Positions 27,791 to 38,090 of a stretch of DNA of 64,000 nucleotides are shown piece after piece. A model generated the notes under the pieces. That model saw nothing but the letters and a program-made list of their open reading frames with translations, made no database searches and had not been told where the DNA came from. Within the stretch, counting starts at the first letter, position 1, and each line of letters opens with the position of its first letter. The DNA is taken from NCBI GenBank assembly GCA_937898525.1, contig CALCBC010000130.1:28552-92551 (forward strand). The letters run 5' to 3'. Both the position numbers and the translations under genes were made by a program. The stretch is from an uncultured Sphingomonadales bacterium. GTDB taxonomy: Bacteria; Pseudomonadota; Alphaproteobacteria; Sphingomonadales; Sphingomonadaceae.

Positions 27791-30556
27791 TCAGGCGGCG
27801 ACGGGTTCGGGTTCGGCGGCCGCCTCGAGCAACGCCTGCTCGATCTGCTTCAGGCGGTCCTTGCTGGTGACTTTCCCCCCGAGCAGGTCGGTGACGTAGA
27901 ACGTGTCGACCGCACGCTCGCCGTACTGGGTGATGTGCGCCGAGTTGACCATCAGCCGGTTGGCGAACAGGGCATGGGCAAGGCGGTTGAGCAGCGCCGG
28001 GCGGTCGCGGGCGTTGACCTCGATCACCGTAAAGCGGCCCGAAGCCTGGTTGTCGAACAGCACCTGCGGGCGAACCTCGAAGCTCTCGGCGCGGGCGCGC
28101 GCGAGCGGCCGGCGCGCGAGGCTCGGCACGAGGTCGACCCGGCCGGCGAGCGCGTCATCGATCGACTTCTGCAGCCGGGCAAGCTGGTCGGCCTCGCGAA
28201 AGGGTTTGCCGAGCGGGTCCTGCACGAGGAAGTTGTCGACCGCCTTGCCGACCCGCGTGGTGTGGATGCGCGCGTCGATGATGTTGGCGCCGGCGAGGTG
28301 GATCGCCCCGGCGATGCGGAAGAACAGGCCCGGGTGATCGTCGCCGATCACGGTCACCAGCGTCGCCCCGCGCGCCGGATAGTACTGCGCATGGATCGAC
28401 AGCTTGTCCTCGCGCGCCTTGGCCCCGGCATACTGCCTGATGTTGAGCGCGACGATGTCCTCTGGCTCGGCGATCCAGTAGGCATCGTCGAAACGGTCCT
28501 CGACCTCGTCGAGCAGGTGCGCCTCGCTGCCGAGGAACTGCGCAACGCGGACCTTCTTGGCGTCGATCCGCTCCTTGCGCCCGTGGCGCTTGTGCCCGAG
28601 GCGGATGCGCTCCTCGGCGAGCTCGTAGAGGTCGGCGAGGAGCTGGCGCTTCCAGCTGTTCCAGATGCCCGGCCCCACCGCGCGGATGTCGACGACCGTC
28701 AGCACCATGAGCTGGCGCAGCCGCTCGATCGTCTGCACCTGCTCGACGAAGTCGGTGATCGTCTTCGGATCGGACAGGTCGCGCTTGAACGCGGTCGCGC
28801 TCATCAGCAGGTGGTAGCGGACGAGCCACGAGACGAGCTCGGTCTCCGACGGCTCCATGCCGAGCCGCGGGCACAGCTTGAGCGCGATCTCGGCCCCGAG
28901 CACCGAGTGGTCGCCGCCGCGCCCCTTGGCGATGTCGTGCAGCAGCGTCGCCACGTAGAGCACCCGGCGGCTGGCCAGCTGGGGCACGATCTCGGTCGCC
29001 AGGGGGTGATCCTCGGCGAGCTCGCCGCGCTCGATCTGCGCGAGCAGGCCGATCGCGCGGATCGTGTGCTCGTCCACCGTGTAGTGGTGGTACATGTCGA
29101 ACTGCATCTGCGCGTTGACCTTGCCGAAGTCGGGGATGAAGCGGCCGAACACGCCGGCCTCGTTCATCCACCGCAACACGGTCTCCGGATCGTTGTGCCC
29201 GGTCAGCAGCTTCATGAACAGCTCGTTGGCGCGCGGCTCGCGGCGTACGGCGTCCTTGATCAGCACCGAATCGCGCCGCGCCATGCGCATGGTCTCGGGG
29301 TGGATCTCGAGCCCTTCCTGCTCGGCCAGCTGGAACACCTCGATCAGTCGCGCGGGTTCCTGCCGGAACCAGTCGTCACCCGGCGCGCAGATGCGCCCGC
29401 CGACCACGCGGTAGCCCTTGAACATCCGCGGTCGGCTGCGGAAGCCCGCGAGCAGGCCGCGCGGGCGGCGGCGGCCCGCCATCTGTTCGTCGATGTGGGC
29501 GAGGAACACGCCCGTGAGGTGGCCGACGTGCTGCGCCTGCAGGAAATAGAACTGCATGAACCTCTCGACCGCGCTCTTCCCGGGACGGTCGCGGTAGTTC
29601 ATCCGCCGGGCGACCTCGCGCTGGAGGTCGAAGGTCAGCCGATCTTCGGCGCGCCGGGTGATCGTATGCAGGTGGCAGCGGACCGCCAGCATGAACCCCT
29701 CGGCGCGGCGGAAGCTCGCGTATTCCTCGGGCGTGAACAGGCCGACGTCGACCAGTTCGGCCGCACTCCGGACCCGGTGGATGTACTTGCCGATCCAGTA
29801 CAGCGTCTGCAGGTCGCGCAGGCCGCCCTTGCCGTCCTTGACGTTGGGCTCGACCACGTAGCGGCTGTCGCCCATCCGCCGGTGGCGGGCGTTGCGCTCG
29901 GCGAGCTTCTCCGAAACGAACTGCGCTTCAGAGCCGGGAACGACGTCGCTCCAGAAGCGGCGGCTGGCTTCCTCGTAGAGGCCCTGGTCGCCCCACAGAT
30001 AGCGGCCCTCGAGGATCGCCGTGCGGATCGTCAGGTCGGCCTTCGCCATCTTGACCATCTCGTCGAGCGAGCGGCTCGAGTGGCCGACCTTGATGCCGAG
30101 GTCCCACAGGTAATAGAGCATCGCCTCGATCGCCTGCTCGCATTGCGGCGGCGTCCGCCCGGGGGTGATGAAGGCGATGTCGACGTCCGAATGGGGCGCC
30201 ATTTCACCGCGGCCATAGCCCCCGACGGCGATCAGCGTCAGCCGCTCCGCCTTGCCGCGCTTCTCTGCCGGCAGAAGGTCGGCGAAGACGTGATCGTGGA
30301 TCACGCGGATCAGCTGGTCGATCAGGAAGGCGTGGCCGTGGGTGATCTCGTGCCCCGCGCTCGGGTGCGCCGCGAGCCGCGTGGTCAGCTCGGCACGGCC
30401 CGCTTCCAGCGCCTCGCGCAGCAGGGCGACGATCCGCGGCCGCGCCTTCTGCGGGCCCTGTTCAGCGACCGCCTCGGCGACCGCGGCGGCCAGCTGACGG
30501 CGGTCGATCACGGCTCGCTGGTTCGGGATCCTGAGGGCGCTCACCCGCCTTTCCAT
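27791..30556 (-). CDS. glnD: Bifunctional PII uridylyltransferase / uridylyl-removing enzyme
   Basis: 921 residues. The nucleotidyltransferase domain has GGYGRGEMAPHSDVDIAF (~residue 100), a PII-type helical region follows, the HD hydrolase site is TLLHDIAKGRGGDHS, and two ACT domains end the protein (GDDHPGLFFRIAGAIHLAG; ARDRPALLNRLAHALFANRL) to sense glutamine. It adds or removes UMP on PII proteins and thereby controls nitrogen metabolism. ATG at 30556 gives a standard start. Its stop abuts the plus-strand MscS stop in TGATCA, leaving no terminator space. Confidence 0.95.
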   Translation of the reverse strand: MERRVSALRIPNQRAVIDRRQLAAAVAEAVAEQGPQKARPRIVALLREALEAGRAELTTRLAAHPSAGHEITHGHAFLIDQLIRVIHDHVFADLLPAEKRGKAERLTLIAVGGYGRGEMAPHSDVDIAFITPGRTPPQCEQAIEAMLYYLWDLGIKVGHSSRSLDEMVKMAKADLTIRTAILEGRYLWGDQGLYEEASRRFWSDVVPGSEAQFVSEKLAERNARHRRMGDSRYVVEPNVKDGKGGLRDLQTLYWIGKYIHRVRSAAELVDVGLFTPEEYASFRRAEGFMLAVRCHLHTITRRAEDRLTFDLQREVARRMNYRDRPGKSAVERFMQFYFLQAQHVGHLTGVFLAHIDEQMAGRRRPRGLLAGFRSRPRMFKGYRVVGGRICAPGDDWFRQEPARLIEVFQLAEQEGLEIHPETMRMARRDSVLIKDAVRREPRANELFMKLLTGHNDPETVLRWMNEAGVFGRFIPDFGKVNAQMQFDMYHHYTVDEHTIRAIGLLAQIERGELAEDHPLATEIVPQLASRRVLYVATLLHDIAKGRGGDHSVLGAEIALKLCPRLGMEPSETELVSWLVRYHLLMSATAFKRDLSDPKTITDFVEQVQTIERLRQLMVLTVVDIRAVGPGIWNSWKRQLLADLYELAEERIRLGHKRHGRKERIDAKKVRVAQFLGSEAHLLDEVEDRFDDAYWIAEPEDIVALNIRQYAGAKAREDKLSIHAQYYPARGATLVTVIGDDHPGLFFRIAGAIHLAGANIIDARIHTTRVGKAVDNFLVQDPLGKPFREADQLARLQKSIDDALAGRVDLVPSLARRPLARARAESFEVRPQVLFDNQASGRFTVIEVNARDRPALLNRLAHALFANRLMVNSAHITQYGERAVDTFYVTDLLGGKVTSKDRLKQIEQALLEAAAEPEPVAA

Positions 30557-30650
30557 AAGGCCAAAGCGAGCCCATGCAATCGTTCGCGGGCTTGGCGCGG
30601 AACCGCGTTCCGTGCCAAAGCGCGCGGACCGAGAGGGGAACCTGACGCCG

Positions 30651-31559
30651 ATGCTCGACTTGCTCGCCGCCGCCACTGCCGCCGGAGAGGCGATCCGCTG
30701 GGACATGGGCCCCGAACCGGGCATCCATCTCGGGTTCTTCACGATCCGCTATTATTCGCTCGCCTACCTCGCGGGGATCGTCCTCGCCTGGTGGCACCTG
30801 TCAAAGATGGTCAAGGCGCCCGGCGCGCCGATGGCGCAGCGCCATGTCGACGACCTGTTCTTCTACTGCACGCTCGGGGTGATCATCGGCGGCAGGCTCG
30901 GCTATGCCGCCTTCTACAAGCCGGAGCTGTTCACCCACTTCACGCCCGGGTTGACCGTGAGCTGGGACCTGCTGCGGCTGTGGGACGGCGGAATGAGCTT
31001 CCACGGCGGGGTGATCGGCACGACGCTGGCGATCGCGTGGGTCGCGTGGCGCGGCAAGCTGAGCTTCGTGCGCGTGTGCGACTACATCGCGGTCAACGTC
31101 GGGTTCGGGATGCTGTTCGGGCGCATCGCCAACTTCATCAACGGCGAGCTGTGGGGCATGCCGAGCAACGTGCCGTGGGCGATGATGTTCTGCGAACGGC
31201 GCGACATGCAGGGCATCTGCACCGCGTTCGGCGCGCCGCGGCACCCGAGCCAGCTCTACGAGGCCGCGCTCGAGGGCGCGCTGGTCATCGCGGTCATGCT
31301 GCCGCTGTTCTGGAAGACGCGTGCGCGCTACCGCCCCGGCCTGCTCGTCGGCGCGTTCACCGCGCTGATCGCCACGGCGCGGTTCGTCGTCGAGTTCTTC
31401 CGCGAGCCCGACGAGCACCTGCAGGAGTTCGCGATGCAGACCGGGCTGCACATGGGCCAGTGGCTGAGCCTGCCGCTGATCCTGGCCGGTCTGGGGCTCG
31501 TCGTGTGGGCGCTGCGGCGGCCCGAGCTCGCGAGCGGATACAAGCCGGCGCAGGCATGA
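30651..31559 (+). CDS. lgt: Prolipoprotein diacylglyceryl transferase
   Basis: 302-residue inner membrane enzyme that transfers diacylglyceryl from phosphatidylglycerol to the lipobox cysteine. YYSLAYLAGIVLAWW, GGRLGYAAFY, GGMSFHGGVIG, the Lgt signature FGMLFGRIANFINGELWG and HPSQLYEAALEG are all present. It has seven or so TMs. A GAGGGGA site lies about 11 nt before ATG 30651. It overlaps the next gene by ATGA. It is divergent from glnD with 94 bp between. Confidence 0.95.
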   Translation: MLDLLAAATAAGEAIRWDMGPEPGIHLGFFTIRYYSLAYLAGIVLAWWHLSKMVKAPGAPMAQRHVDDLFFYCTLGVIIGGRLGYAAFYKPELFTHFTPGLTVSWDLLRLWDGGMSFHGGVIGTTLAIAWVAWRGKLSFVRVCDYIAVNVGFGMLFGRIANFINGELWGMPSNVPWAMMFCERRDMQGICTAFGAPRHPSQLYEAALEGALVIAVMLPLFWKTRARYRPGLLVGAFTALIATARFVVEFFREPDEHLQEFAMQTGLHMGQWLSLPLILAGLGLVVWALRRPELASGYKPAQA

Positions 31560-32617
31560 GCGGTCCGGCGGCAGCCGGGAGCCTGGCGGAGACCTTCCGC
31601 CGGCTGATCGCCGCCACGGGGCCGATCAGCCTGATGCACTACATGGGCGAATCGAATGCCCACTACTACGCGTCGAAGGACCCGCTCGGCGCTGGCGGCG
31701 ACTTCGTCACCGCGCCCGAAGTCAGCCAGATGTTCGGCGAGCTGGTCGGTGTCTGGCTGGCCGACATCTGGAACCGCGCCGGACGGCCGGCCAACGTCCG
31801 CTACGTCGAGCTCGGCCCCGGCCGCGGGACGCTGGCGCGCGACGCGCTGCGAGCGATGGCGCGCTTCGGCATGGAACCGAAGGTGCACCTGGTCGAGGGC
31901 TCCCCGGCCTTGCGCAAGATCCAGCTTGCCGCGGTCGCAGATGCCCAGTTCCACGACGACCTGTCGGGGGTCCCGGCAGACGGGCCGATCCTGCTGGTCG
32001 CCAACGAATTCCTCGACGCGCTGCCGGTCCGCCAGCTCGTACGCACGGCCGAGGGCTGGCGCGAAGTCGTCGTCACCACCGACGGCGAAGGGCGCTTCGT
32101 GCTTGGCCCGGGTCCGCGGCCGATGGACGCCGCGGTGCCCGAATCGCGTCGCGAGGCGCCCGAAGGCACGATCCTCGAAACCTGCCCGGGCGCCGCGGCG
32201 ACGGTGTTCGAAGTGGCCGGCCGCCTCGCCCGGCAGGGCGGCGCGGCGCTGTTCATCGACTACGGCCACGCCGAGCCGCGCACCGGCTCGACCCTGCAGG
32301 CGGTCCGCGCGCACCGGAAAGTCGATCCGTTCGAGGCGCCGGGAGAGGCCGACCTGACCGCGCACGTCGACTTCGCAATTCTCGCCAACGTCGCCCGCTC
32401 GCGCGGCGCACGCTGGCTCGGCACCGCCGAGCAGGGTGCCTGGCTGCGCGCGCTCGGCCTCGAGGCCCGCGCGGCTGCTCTCGCGGCAAGCGCGCCCCAC
32501 GAACGCGAGGCGCTGGAGCGGGCCGTCGAGCGGCTTGCGGGCGACGAGCAGATGGGCCGGCTGTTCAAGATCATGGGGCTCGCCGGGCCCGACTGGCCCG
32601 ACGGCGCTGGATTCTAG
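31556..32617 (+). CDS. SAM-dependent methyltransferase, MidA/NDUFAF7 (DUF185) family
   Basis: 353 residues. GPISLMHYMGESNAHYYASK and DFVTAPEVSQMFGELVGVW are hallmark strings. The SAM-binding motif is YVELGPGRGTLARDALRA, and VANEFLDALPVRQ follows. In mitochondria the homolog methylates an arginine of a complex I subunit, and bacterial copies are less known. ATG at 31556 overlaps the lgt stop, showing an operon lgt-methyltransferase-MFS gene. A very long frame running upstream is spurious. Confidence 0.9.
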   Translation: MSGPAAAGSLAETFRRLIAATGPISLMHYMGESNAHYYASKDPLGAGGDFVTAPEVSQMFGELVGVWLADIWNRAGRPANVRYVELGPGRGTLARDALRAMARFGMEPKVHLVEGSPALRKIQLAAVADAQFHDDLSGVPADGPILLVANEFLDALPVRQLVRTAEGWREVVVTTDGEGRFVLGPGPRPMDAAVPESRREAPEGTILETCPGAAATVFEVAGRLARQGGAALFIDYGHAEPRTGSTLQAVRAHRKVDPFEAPGEADLTAHVDFAILANVARSRGARWLGTAEQGAWLRALGLEARAAALAASAPHEREALERAVERLAGDEQMGRLFKIMGLAGPDWPDGAGF

Positions 32618-32620
32618 CCG

Positions 32621-33886
32621 GTGGCCGGGGCCCACCGCGTTTCGAACCGGTCGCTCGCGGTGGCAGCCTTCTCGACGGTGGTCGAGTGGTACGACTTCAC
32701 GCTCTACCTCTACTTCGCCACCGTGCTCGCCCGCGTGTTCTTCGGCGGCGGCGAGGGCTCGCTGTTGGCGACGCTCGGCGGTTTCGCGGTCGCGTACGTG
32801 ATGCGGCCAGTCGGGGCCGTGGTGTTCGGACACGTCGGGGACCGGCGCGGCCGGCGGCCGATGCTGCTGCTGTCGATGATGGTCATGTCGGCGGCGATGC
32901 TGGCCACCGCGCTGTTGCCGACCCACGCGCAAGTCGGCCCGGCGGCCGCCTGGCTGCTGATCGGCCTGCGCTGCGTGATGGGGTTTTCGGTCGGCGGCGA
33001 GTACACCGGCGTCATCGCCTACCTGCTCGAAGGCGCGCGGCCCGGGCGGCGCGGACTGATCGCCAGCCTGGCGGCCGCCTCGAGCGAGGTCGGCGCGCTG
33101 CTCGCCGTGGCGGTCGCGGCTCTGACGGTCAGCATGACCTCCGAGGCCGAGTTGCAGAGCTGGGGCTGGCGGATCCCGTTCTTCGTCGGCGCGGCGCTCG
33201 CGGGCGCCGTTTGGCTGGCGCGCCGGGCGATGGACGAATCGCCCGACTTCGAGCGGCTGCGCGAGGCCGGTGCGCTGGCCGCAAGGCCGCTTGCGCACGC
33301 CGTGTCGCGGCAACGCGCGGCACTGGCGCGCGCCTTCGCCATCTCGGCGCTTGGCTCGATCACCTATTACGTCGGCATCACCTACGTCCCCGCGTTCCTC
33401 GCCGCGGCCGGGACGATGGACGAGGAAGGCGCGCTGTGGCTGTCGACCGCGGCCGCCGTGGCCGTCATCCTCGTCACACCGCTGGTCGGCCTCCTCGCCG
33501 ACCGCATCGGGCGCAAGCCGACGCTGATCGCGCTCGCCGTGCTCAGCGCGGCGCTGCCGGCGACGCTGTTCGCCCTGATGGCCGGCGCCTCGGCGGCAGG
33601 CGCGCTGTTGGGTGCGGTCGTGCTGGCGCTTGTCGCCGGCGGCGTCAGCGCTGTCGGCGCGATCGCCACCGGCGAGCAGTTCACCGAGGAAAGCCGGGCG
33701 AGCGGGCTCGGGCTCGGCTATACGCTGGCGACCGTGCTGTTCGGCGGCCTTACGCCGTGGGCCGCGCAGTGGCTTGTCGACCGGACGGGCACGGCGGAAG
33801 TACCGGGTTTCATGATCGCCGCGGTCGCGCTCGCGGTGCTGCCGGTCTTCGCGACGATGCGCGAGACCGCTCCGCGCCGCGGCTAG
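32621..33886 (+). CDS. MFS transporter, metabolite:H+ symporter (MHS) type
   Basis: 421 residues with 12 predicted TMs. VVEWYDFTLYLYFA at the start of TM1 and GHVGDRRGRRPMLLLSMM (cytosolic loop 2-3) mark the ProP/KgtP/ShiA branch, which imports organic acids, proline or betaine with protons. GTG start 3 nt after the methyltransferase stop. Substrate unknown. Its TAG overlaps the TAG of the opposing kinase gene within CTAG. Confidence 0.88.
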   Translation: MAGAHRVSNRSLAVAAFSTVVEWYDFTLYLYFATVLARVFFGGGEGSLLATLGGFAVAYVMRPVGAVVFGHVGDRRGRRPMLLLSMMVMSAAMLATALLPTHAQVGPAAAWLLIGLRCVMGFSVGGEYTGVIAYLLEGARPGRRGLIASLAAASSEVGALLAVAVAALTVSMTSEAELQSWGWRIPFFVGAALAGAVWLARRAMDESPDFERLREAGALAARPLAHAVSRQRAALARAFAISALGSITYYVGITYVPAFLAAAGTMDEEGALWLSTAAAVAVILVTPLVGLLADRIGRKPTLIALAVLSAALPATLFALMAGASAAGALLGAVVLALVAGGVSAVGAIATGEQFTEESRASGLGLGYTLATVLFGGLTPWAAQWLVDRTGTAEVPGFMIAAVALAVLPVFATMRETAPRRG

Positions 33887-35385
33887 CCCGAGACCGCGGC
33901 CTTGGAGACGGTCAGGTCGCAGACCAGCCCGTCCGGCTCGAAGCGCCGGTCCCACGTCCCGCCGAGCTGGCCGGTGACGCTCATCTCGACCAGCCGCGAG
34001 CCGAATCCCTCGGCCATCTTTCCCTTCGGCTTCGGCCCGCCCCGCTCGACCCAGCGCAACACCAGCGTGTCGCCGACGTCGTCGATCGTCAGGTCGATCA
34101 GGCCCTCGTCGACCGACAGCGCGCCGTACTTGGCCGAGTTGGTCGCCAGCTCGTGGAACACCAGCGCCAGCGGCGTGGCCGCACGCGCCGCGATGCGCAC
34201 GTCGTCGCCGTGCACCGCGATCTGCGAGCGGCCGGCGATCCGGTAGGGGCTGAACAGGTCGGCGAGCATGCCGTGCAGGCTCCGCTGACGTTCGTCCCCG
34301 GCCGGGCGGACGTAATCGTGCGCGCGGCCGAGCGCGCGCAGCGTGTCGATCAGCTCCTCGCCGAAGGTCTTGTGCTCGGGCTGCTTGCGCACGGCGAGCG
34401 AAACCAGGCTCGCGACCACCGCGAAGATGTTCTTGATCCGGTGCGACAGCTCGCGCGCGAGCAGGTCGCGGCTCTCGGACAGGACGTGCGCGTCGTGCAC
34501 GTCGACCGCGGTGCCGAACCACCGCGCCGGCCGTCCGTCGGGGCCGAGCACCGGCACCGCGCGGGCCATCATCCACCGGTACTCGCCGTCATGACGGCGG
34601 ACCCGGTGCATGATCTCGTAGGTCTCGCCGGTCTTCAGGCACTCACGCCAGCGCGCGTTGGCCGCCGGGAAGTCGTCCGGATGGATCGCCCCGCCGTCCT
34701 CGTGCGAGTTGTCGCCGGTGAATTCGAGCAGCTGCCGGTTGAAATAGTCGAAGTTGCCCTCGCCGTCCGAGGACCAGGCGATCGCCGGGATCGAATCCGC
34801 GAGCGCCCTCAGGTGCGCCTCGCGCCGCTCGAGCTCGGCCGTCGATTCGAGCTCGACGCGCCGCGCCTCCAGCCGCCGCATCACCGCCTGGCCGAGCACT
34901 TCCAGCCCGTGGCGCTGTAGCGGCGACATCCCCTCGGGACGCGGCTCGGTGCCGACCACGCACAGCGCCCCGAGCGGCAGGCCCTCTTTCGTCAGCAGCG
35001 GCTGGCCCGCGTAGTAGCGGATGCCCGGCTCGCCGGTGACCAGCGGATTGTCGAGGAAACGCGGATCGAGAGTCGCGTCGCGCACTTCCATCACCCCGCC
35101 GTGCACCATCGCGTGCGAGCAGAACGAGGTGCTGCGCGGGTTCTCGGTCTCGTCGGTGCCCTGCCGCGCGAGGAAGTGCTGCGTCTCGCCGATGAGCAGG
35201 CTGACGAGCGAGATCGGGGTGTCGAACAACTCCGCCGCGAATCGCGTGATTCCCGTGAGCTCGGGATCGTCCTGCAGCCCTTCGATCCCGTAGGTCTCGC
35301 GCACGGCCTCGCGAGCGGCCTCGGCCGCAGCGTCGAGCGCAGGCATCGGCCCAGCCGAGCCGGGGAACGAGTGGGCGACGTTCAA
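33883..35385 (-). CDS. HWE-family sensor histidine kinase with GAF and PAS domains
   Basis: 500 residues, cytosolic. A GAF domain (~residues 25-165; [20 protein letters not shown]), a PAS domain (~190-310; [33 protein letters not shown]), then HWE/HisKA_2: phosphoacceptor in [17 protein letters not shown]-box [15 protein letters not shown], the W-x-E in LRWVERGG, and [11 protein letters not shown]. Such kinases often sense light, redox or general stress in sphingomonads. TTG start at 35385 has GGAGAGAG ideally spaced, while the first ATG at 35346 has none. No response regulator is next to it. Confidence 0.92.
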   Translation of the reverse strand: MNVAHSFPGSAGPMPALDAAAEAAREAVRETYGIEGLQDDPELTGITRFAAELFDTPISLVSLLIGETQHFLARQGTDETENPRSTSFCSHAMVHGGVMEVRDATLDPRFLDNPLVTGEPGIRYYAGQPLLTKEGLPLGALCVVGTEPRPEGMSPLQRHGLEVLGQAVMRRLEARRVELESTAELERREAHLRALADSIPAIAWSSDGEGNFDYFNRQLLEFTGDNSHEDGGAIHPDDFPAANARWRECLKTGETYEIMHRVRRHDGEYRWMMARAVPVLGPDGRPARWFGTAVDVHDAHVLSESRDLLARELSHRIKNIFAVVASLVSLAVRKQPEHKTFGEELIDTLRALGRAHDYVRPAGDERQRSLHGMLADLFSPYRIAGRSQIAVHGDDVRIAARAATPLALVFHELATNSAKYGALSVDEGLIDLTIDDVGDTLVLRWVERGGPKPKGKMAEGFGSRLVEMSVTGQLGGTWDRRFEPDGLVCDLTVSKAAVSG

Positions 35386-35544
35386 AGGTCTCTCTCCGGC
35401 AGGCCGACAGCAGAACCCTTCGGCCGCAGTTCGTCAATCAGTAAGATTCCCGTCGAGGTAATCACGGATCGGGTTTCGATTTCAAGGGCAACCGGTTTGC
35501 GGCCATCCGCGCGCTTGCTATGGCCGAGGCGAGAGGAATTTCCC

Positions 35545-36705
35545 ATGCGCGCTACCCCCGATTTCGACTTCGGCCTCGGCGAAGAGGCGGCGATGATCCG
35601 CGAGACCGTCGCCCGGTTCGCCGACGAGGTGATCGCGCCGCGGGCCGAGCAGATCGATCGCGAGGATCGCTTCCCGCGCGACCTGTGGCCGGCGATGGGC
35701 GAACTCGGGCTGCACGGGATCACCGTGTCCGAGGCCGACGGCGGGCTCGGGCTCGGCTACCTCGAGCATGTGATCGCGATCGAGGAGGTCAGCCGCGCGA
35801 GCGCCTCGGTCGGCCTCAGCTACGGCGCGCACTCGAACCTGTGCATCAACCAGATCGCCCGCTGGGGCACCGCCGAGCAGAAGGCCCGGCTGCTGCCCGG
35901 CCTGATCTCGGGCGAGCACGTCGGCGCGCTGGCGATGAGCGAGCCCGGCGCGGGCTCCGACGTCGTCTCGATGAAGCTCAAGGCCGAGGCCGTCCAAGGC
36001 GGCTACGTGCTCAACGGCAGCAAGTTCTGGATCACCAACGGCCACGAGGCCGACGTGCTGGTGGTCTACGGCAAGACTGATCCGGCGGCGGGATCGAAGG
36101 GCATCACCGCGTTCCTGATCGAGAAGGACATGCCCGGGTTCAAGCCGGCGCAGAAGATTGGCAAGCTCGGCATGCGCGGCTCGCCGACCAGCGAGCTGGT
36201 GTTCGAGGACTGCGAGGTGCCCGAGGCCAACGTGCTCGGCGAGGTCGGCCAGGGCGTGAAGGTGCTGATGAGCGGCCTCGACTACGAGCGCGCGGTACTC
36301 GCCGGGGTCCAGCTCGGGATCATGCAGGCGTGCCTCGACACGGTGATCCCCTACGTCCGCGAGCGGCAGCAGTTCGGCAAGCCGATCGGCTCGTTTCAGC
36401 TGATCCAGGCCAAGGTCGCTGACATGTACGTCGCGCTGCAGTCGGCCCGCGCCTATACCTACGCGGTCGCGAGGGCTTGCGACCGCGGCCAGACCACGCG
36501 GTTCGACGCGGCCGGCGCGATCCTGCTGGCGAGCGAGAACGCGTTCCGCGTCGCCGGCGAGGCCGTGCAGGCGCTCGGCGGAGCCGGCTACACGACCGAC
36601 TGGCCGGTCGAACGCTACCTGCGCGACGCCAAGCTGCTCGACATCGGCGCCGGCACCAACGAGATTCGCCGGATGCTGATCGGCCGCGAGCTGATCGGCG
36701 CGTGA
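35545..36705 (+). CDS. ivd: Isovaleryl-CoA dehydrogenase
   Basis: 386 residues, an acyl-CoA dehydrogenase. [17 protein letters not shown] and [12 protein letters not shown] are the FAD/substrate signatures. [22 protein letters not shown] is the C-terminal signature. The Glu in [10 protein letters not shown], rather than the usual C-terminal Glu, is the position used as base in isovaleryl-CoA dehydrogenases, which supports this substrate. It oxidises isovaleryl-CoA in leucine breakdown. mccB, the next enzyme's beta subunit, lies 3.2 kb downstream. Confidence 0.88.
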   Translation: MRATPDFDFGLGEEAAMIRETVARFADEVIAPRAEQIDREDRFPRDLWPAMGELGLHGITVSEADGGLGLGYLEHVIAIEEVSRASASVGLSYGAHSNLCINQIARWGTAEQKARLLPGLISGEHVGALAMSEPGAGSDVVSMKLKAEAVQGGYVLNGSKFWITNGHEADVLVVYGKTDPAAGSKGITAFLIEKDMPGFKPAQKIGKLGMRGSPTSELVFEDCEVPEANVLGEVGQGVKVLMSGLDYERAVLAGVQLGIMQACLDTVIPYVRERQQFGKPIGSFQLIQAKVADMYVALQSARAYTYAVARACDRGQTTRFDAAGAILLASENAFRVAGEAVQALGGAGYTTDWPVERYLRDAKLLDIGAGTNEIRRMLIGRELIGA

Positions 36706-37065
36706 CCGGCGCGCAATTGCTTCAATCCTCTACCCTTTGTCGTCCCTTCTTCCCTTCGTCACCTCCTCTCGCCATCGTCACCCTGCACCTGTTTCAGGGC
36801 CCATCGCGACGCACTCGCGGAGCCTCGAGGGGAGCGCTGTCCGCGAAACCTCGCTCGCGCCACGGCGCGGCGGTGACGGTCCCTGGACGTTGGCCCATCG
36901 CTCGCCGGAAAATGGGCCCTTAAACAAGCCCAGGGTGACGAACGTGGCGGAAGCGGCGAGCGGCCGGGTAAAGCGCCTCGCTGCGATGAATTGCGACGTT
37001 TATCGACTCGACATCGCTGCGCGGGGGCGCGAAACCGGGGAGAACAGAGAGACTTGGGAGGGTCG
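36706..37065. other. Non-coding stretch holding an inverted-repeat element and the esterase promoter region
   Basis: 360 bp without a supportable gene. Most of it is the element at 36777-36939. The last ~120 bp hold a GGGAGG ribosome site for the following esterase. I see no clear promoter hexamers. Confidence 0.6.
36777..36939. repeat. 163-bp inverted-repeat (MITE-like) element
   Basis: The left end GTCACCCTGCACCTGTTTCA (36777-36796) continues GGGCCCATCG. The right end, reverse complemented, reads GTCACCCTGGGCTTGTTTAA then GGGCCCATTT. About 30-bp ends match in most positions, and the centre is non-coding. The ends resemble the GTCATCCTG palindrome at 15053. No transposase is encoded. Confidence 0.6.
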
Positions 37066-38076
37066 ATGTTCAAGGCACTGATCGCTACCGCGGCTGCTCT
37101 GGCCGCGATCGCCGCCGTCCCCGTGAGCGCGCAGGAGCGCGCCCGGCTGAACTGGGTCGAGGTCCACAGCCCCGCGATCGAGGGCAACCTCGAAGGCAAC
37201 AGCGCGCAGCGCAAGGTGCTCGTGGTGACGCCCCCGGGCTACGACGAGAACACCGGCAAGCGTTACCCGGTCGTCTATTTCCTCCACGGCTACTGGGCGA
37301 CGCCCGAGATGTACCAGGAGATGGCCAGGTTCGAGGAGGCCGTCGACGGCGCAGCCGCGCAGGGCAACGAGGTCATCCTCGTGATGCCCGACGGCCATTC
37401 CAAGCTGAAGGGCGGGTTCTACTCGAGCTCGCCCACGGTCGGCGACTACGAGACTTTCGTCGCCGAAGACCTGGTGAAGTGGGTCGACGCCAACTTCCGC
37501 ACGATCGCCGATCCGGCATCGCGTGGCCTCGCCGGGCACTCGATGGGCGGCTACGGCACGATACGCGTGGCGATGAAGCACCCGGGGGTGTTCTCGAGCA
37601 TCTACATGATGAGTGCCTGCTGCCTCGACCCGATGCAGCTGACCGCCGAGCAGGCGAAGGCCATCGAGGCGATGAGCGAAGCCGAAGTCGCCGCCGCGCA
37701 GTTCGGCCAGCTCGCCCCCGTCTCGACGCTGGCGACCTGGTCGCCCGACCCGTCCGACGACGGCTTCCTCAAGGTCTACACGGGCCTCAGGGAGGACGGC
37801 ACGCTCGACCCGCTGGTCAATCAGCGGCTCGCCGCCAATTCGCCGCTCGTGATGCTGCCGCAGTACCTCCCGGCGCTCAACGGGCTCGAAGCCTTCTCGA
37901 TCGACATCGGCGACAAGGACTTCCTGCTGGAGGGCAATCGCGCGTTCATGGCGGAACTCGACCGATTCAGGGTGAAATACGACTTCGAGCTCTACGACGG
38001 CGACCACGGCAACCGCATCGCCGAACGCATCCGTACCAAGGTGCTGCCGTTCTTCGGCGAGCACCTCGACAAGTAG
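37066..38076 (+). CDS. Secreted esterase (alpha/beta hydrolase, esterase-D/tributyrin type), copy 1
   Basis: 336 residues with signal peptide (cleavage near VSA-QE). PVVYFLHGYWATPEMY holds the oxyanion region and GLAGHSMGGYGTIRVAM the nucleophilic Ser. The acid/His are probably in SIDIGDKDFLLEG and DGDHGNRIAERI. The N-terminal EGNLEGNSAQRKVLV resembles S-formylglutathione hydrolase/FrsA-type folds. GGGAGG precedes the ATG. It is followed 15 bp later by a paralog, forming a tandem pair. Confidence 0.85.
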   Translation: MFKALIATAAALAAIAAVPVSAQERARLNWVEVHSPAIEGNLEGNSAQRKVLVVTPPGYDENTGKRYPVVYFLHGYWATPEMYQEMARFEEAVDGAAAQGNEVILVMPDGHSKLKGGFYSSSPTVGDYETFVAEDLVKWVDANFRTIADPASRGLAGHSMGGYGTIRVAMKHPGVFSSIYMMSACCLDPMQLTAEQAKAIEAMSEAEVAAAQFGQLAPVSTLATWSPDPSDDGFLKVYTGLREDGTLDPLVNQRLAANSPLVMLPQYLPALNGLEAFSIDIGDKDFLLEGNRAFMAELDRFRVKYDFELYDGDHGNRIAERIRTKVLPFFGEHLDK

Positions 38077-38090
38077 GCAAGGGACGCACC

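Noticed and set aside
27935..32617. A 1560-codon open frame on the plus strand
   Set aside because: Its first 1200 codons are antisense to glnD and frame-shadow of lgt. Only the last 353 codons (from 31556) are a real methyltransferase.
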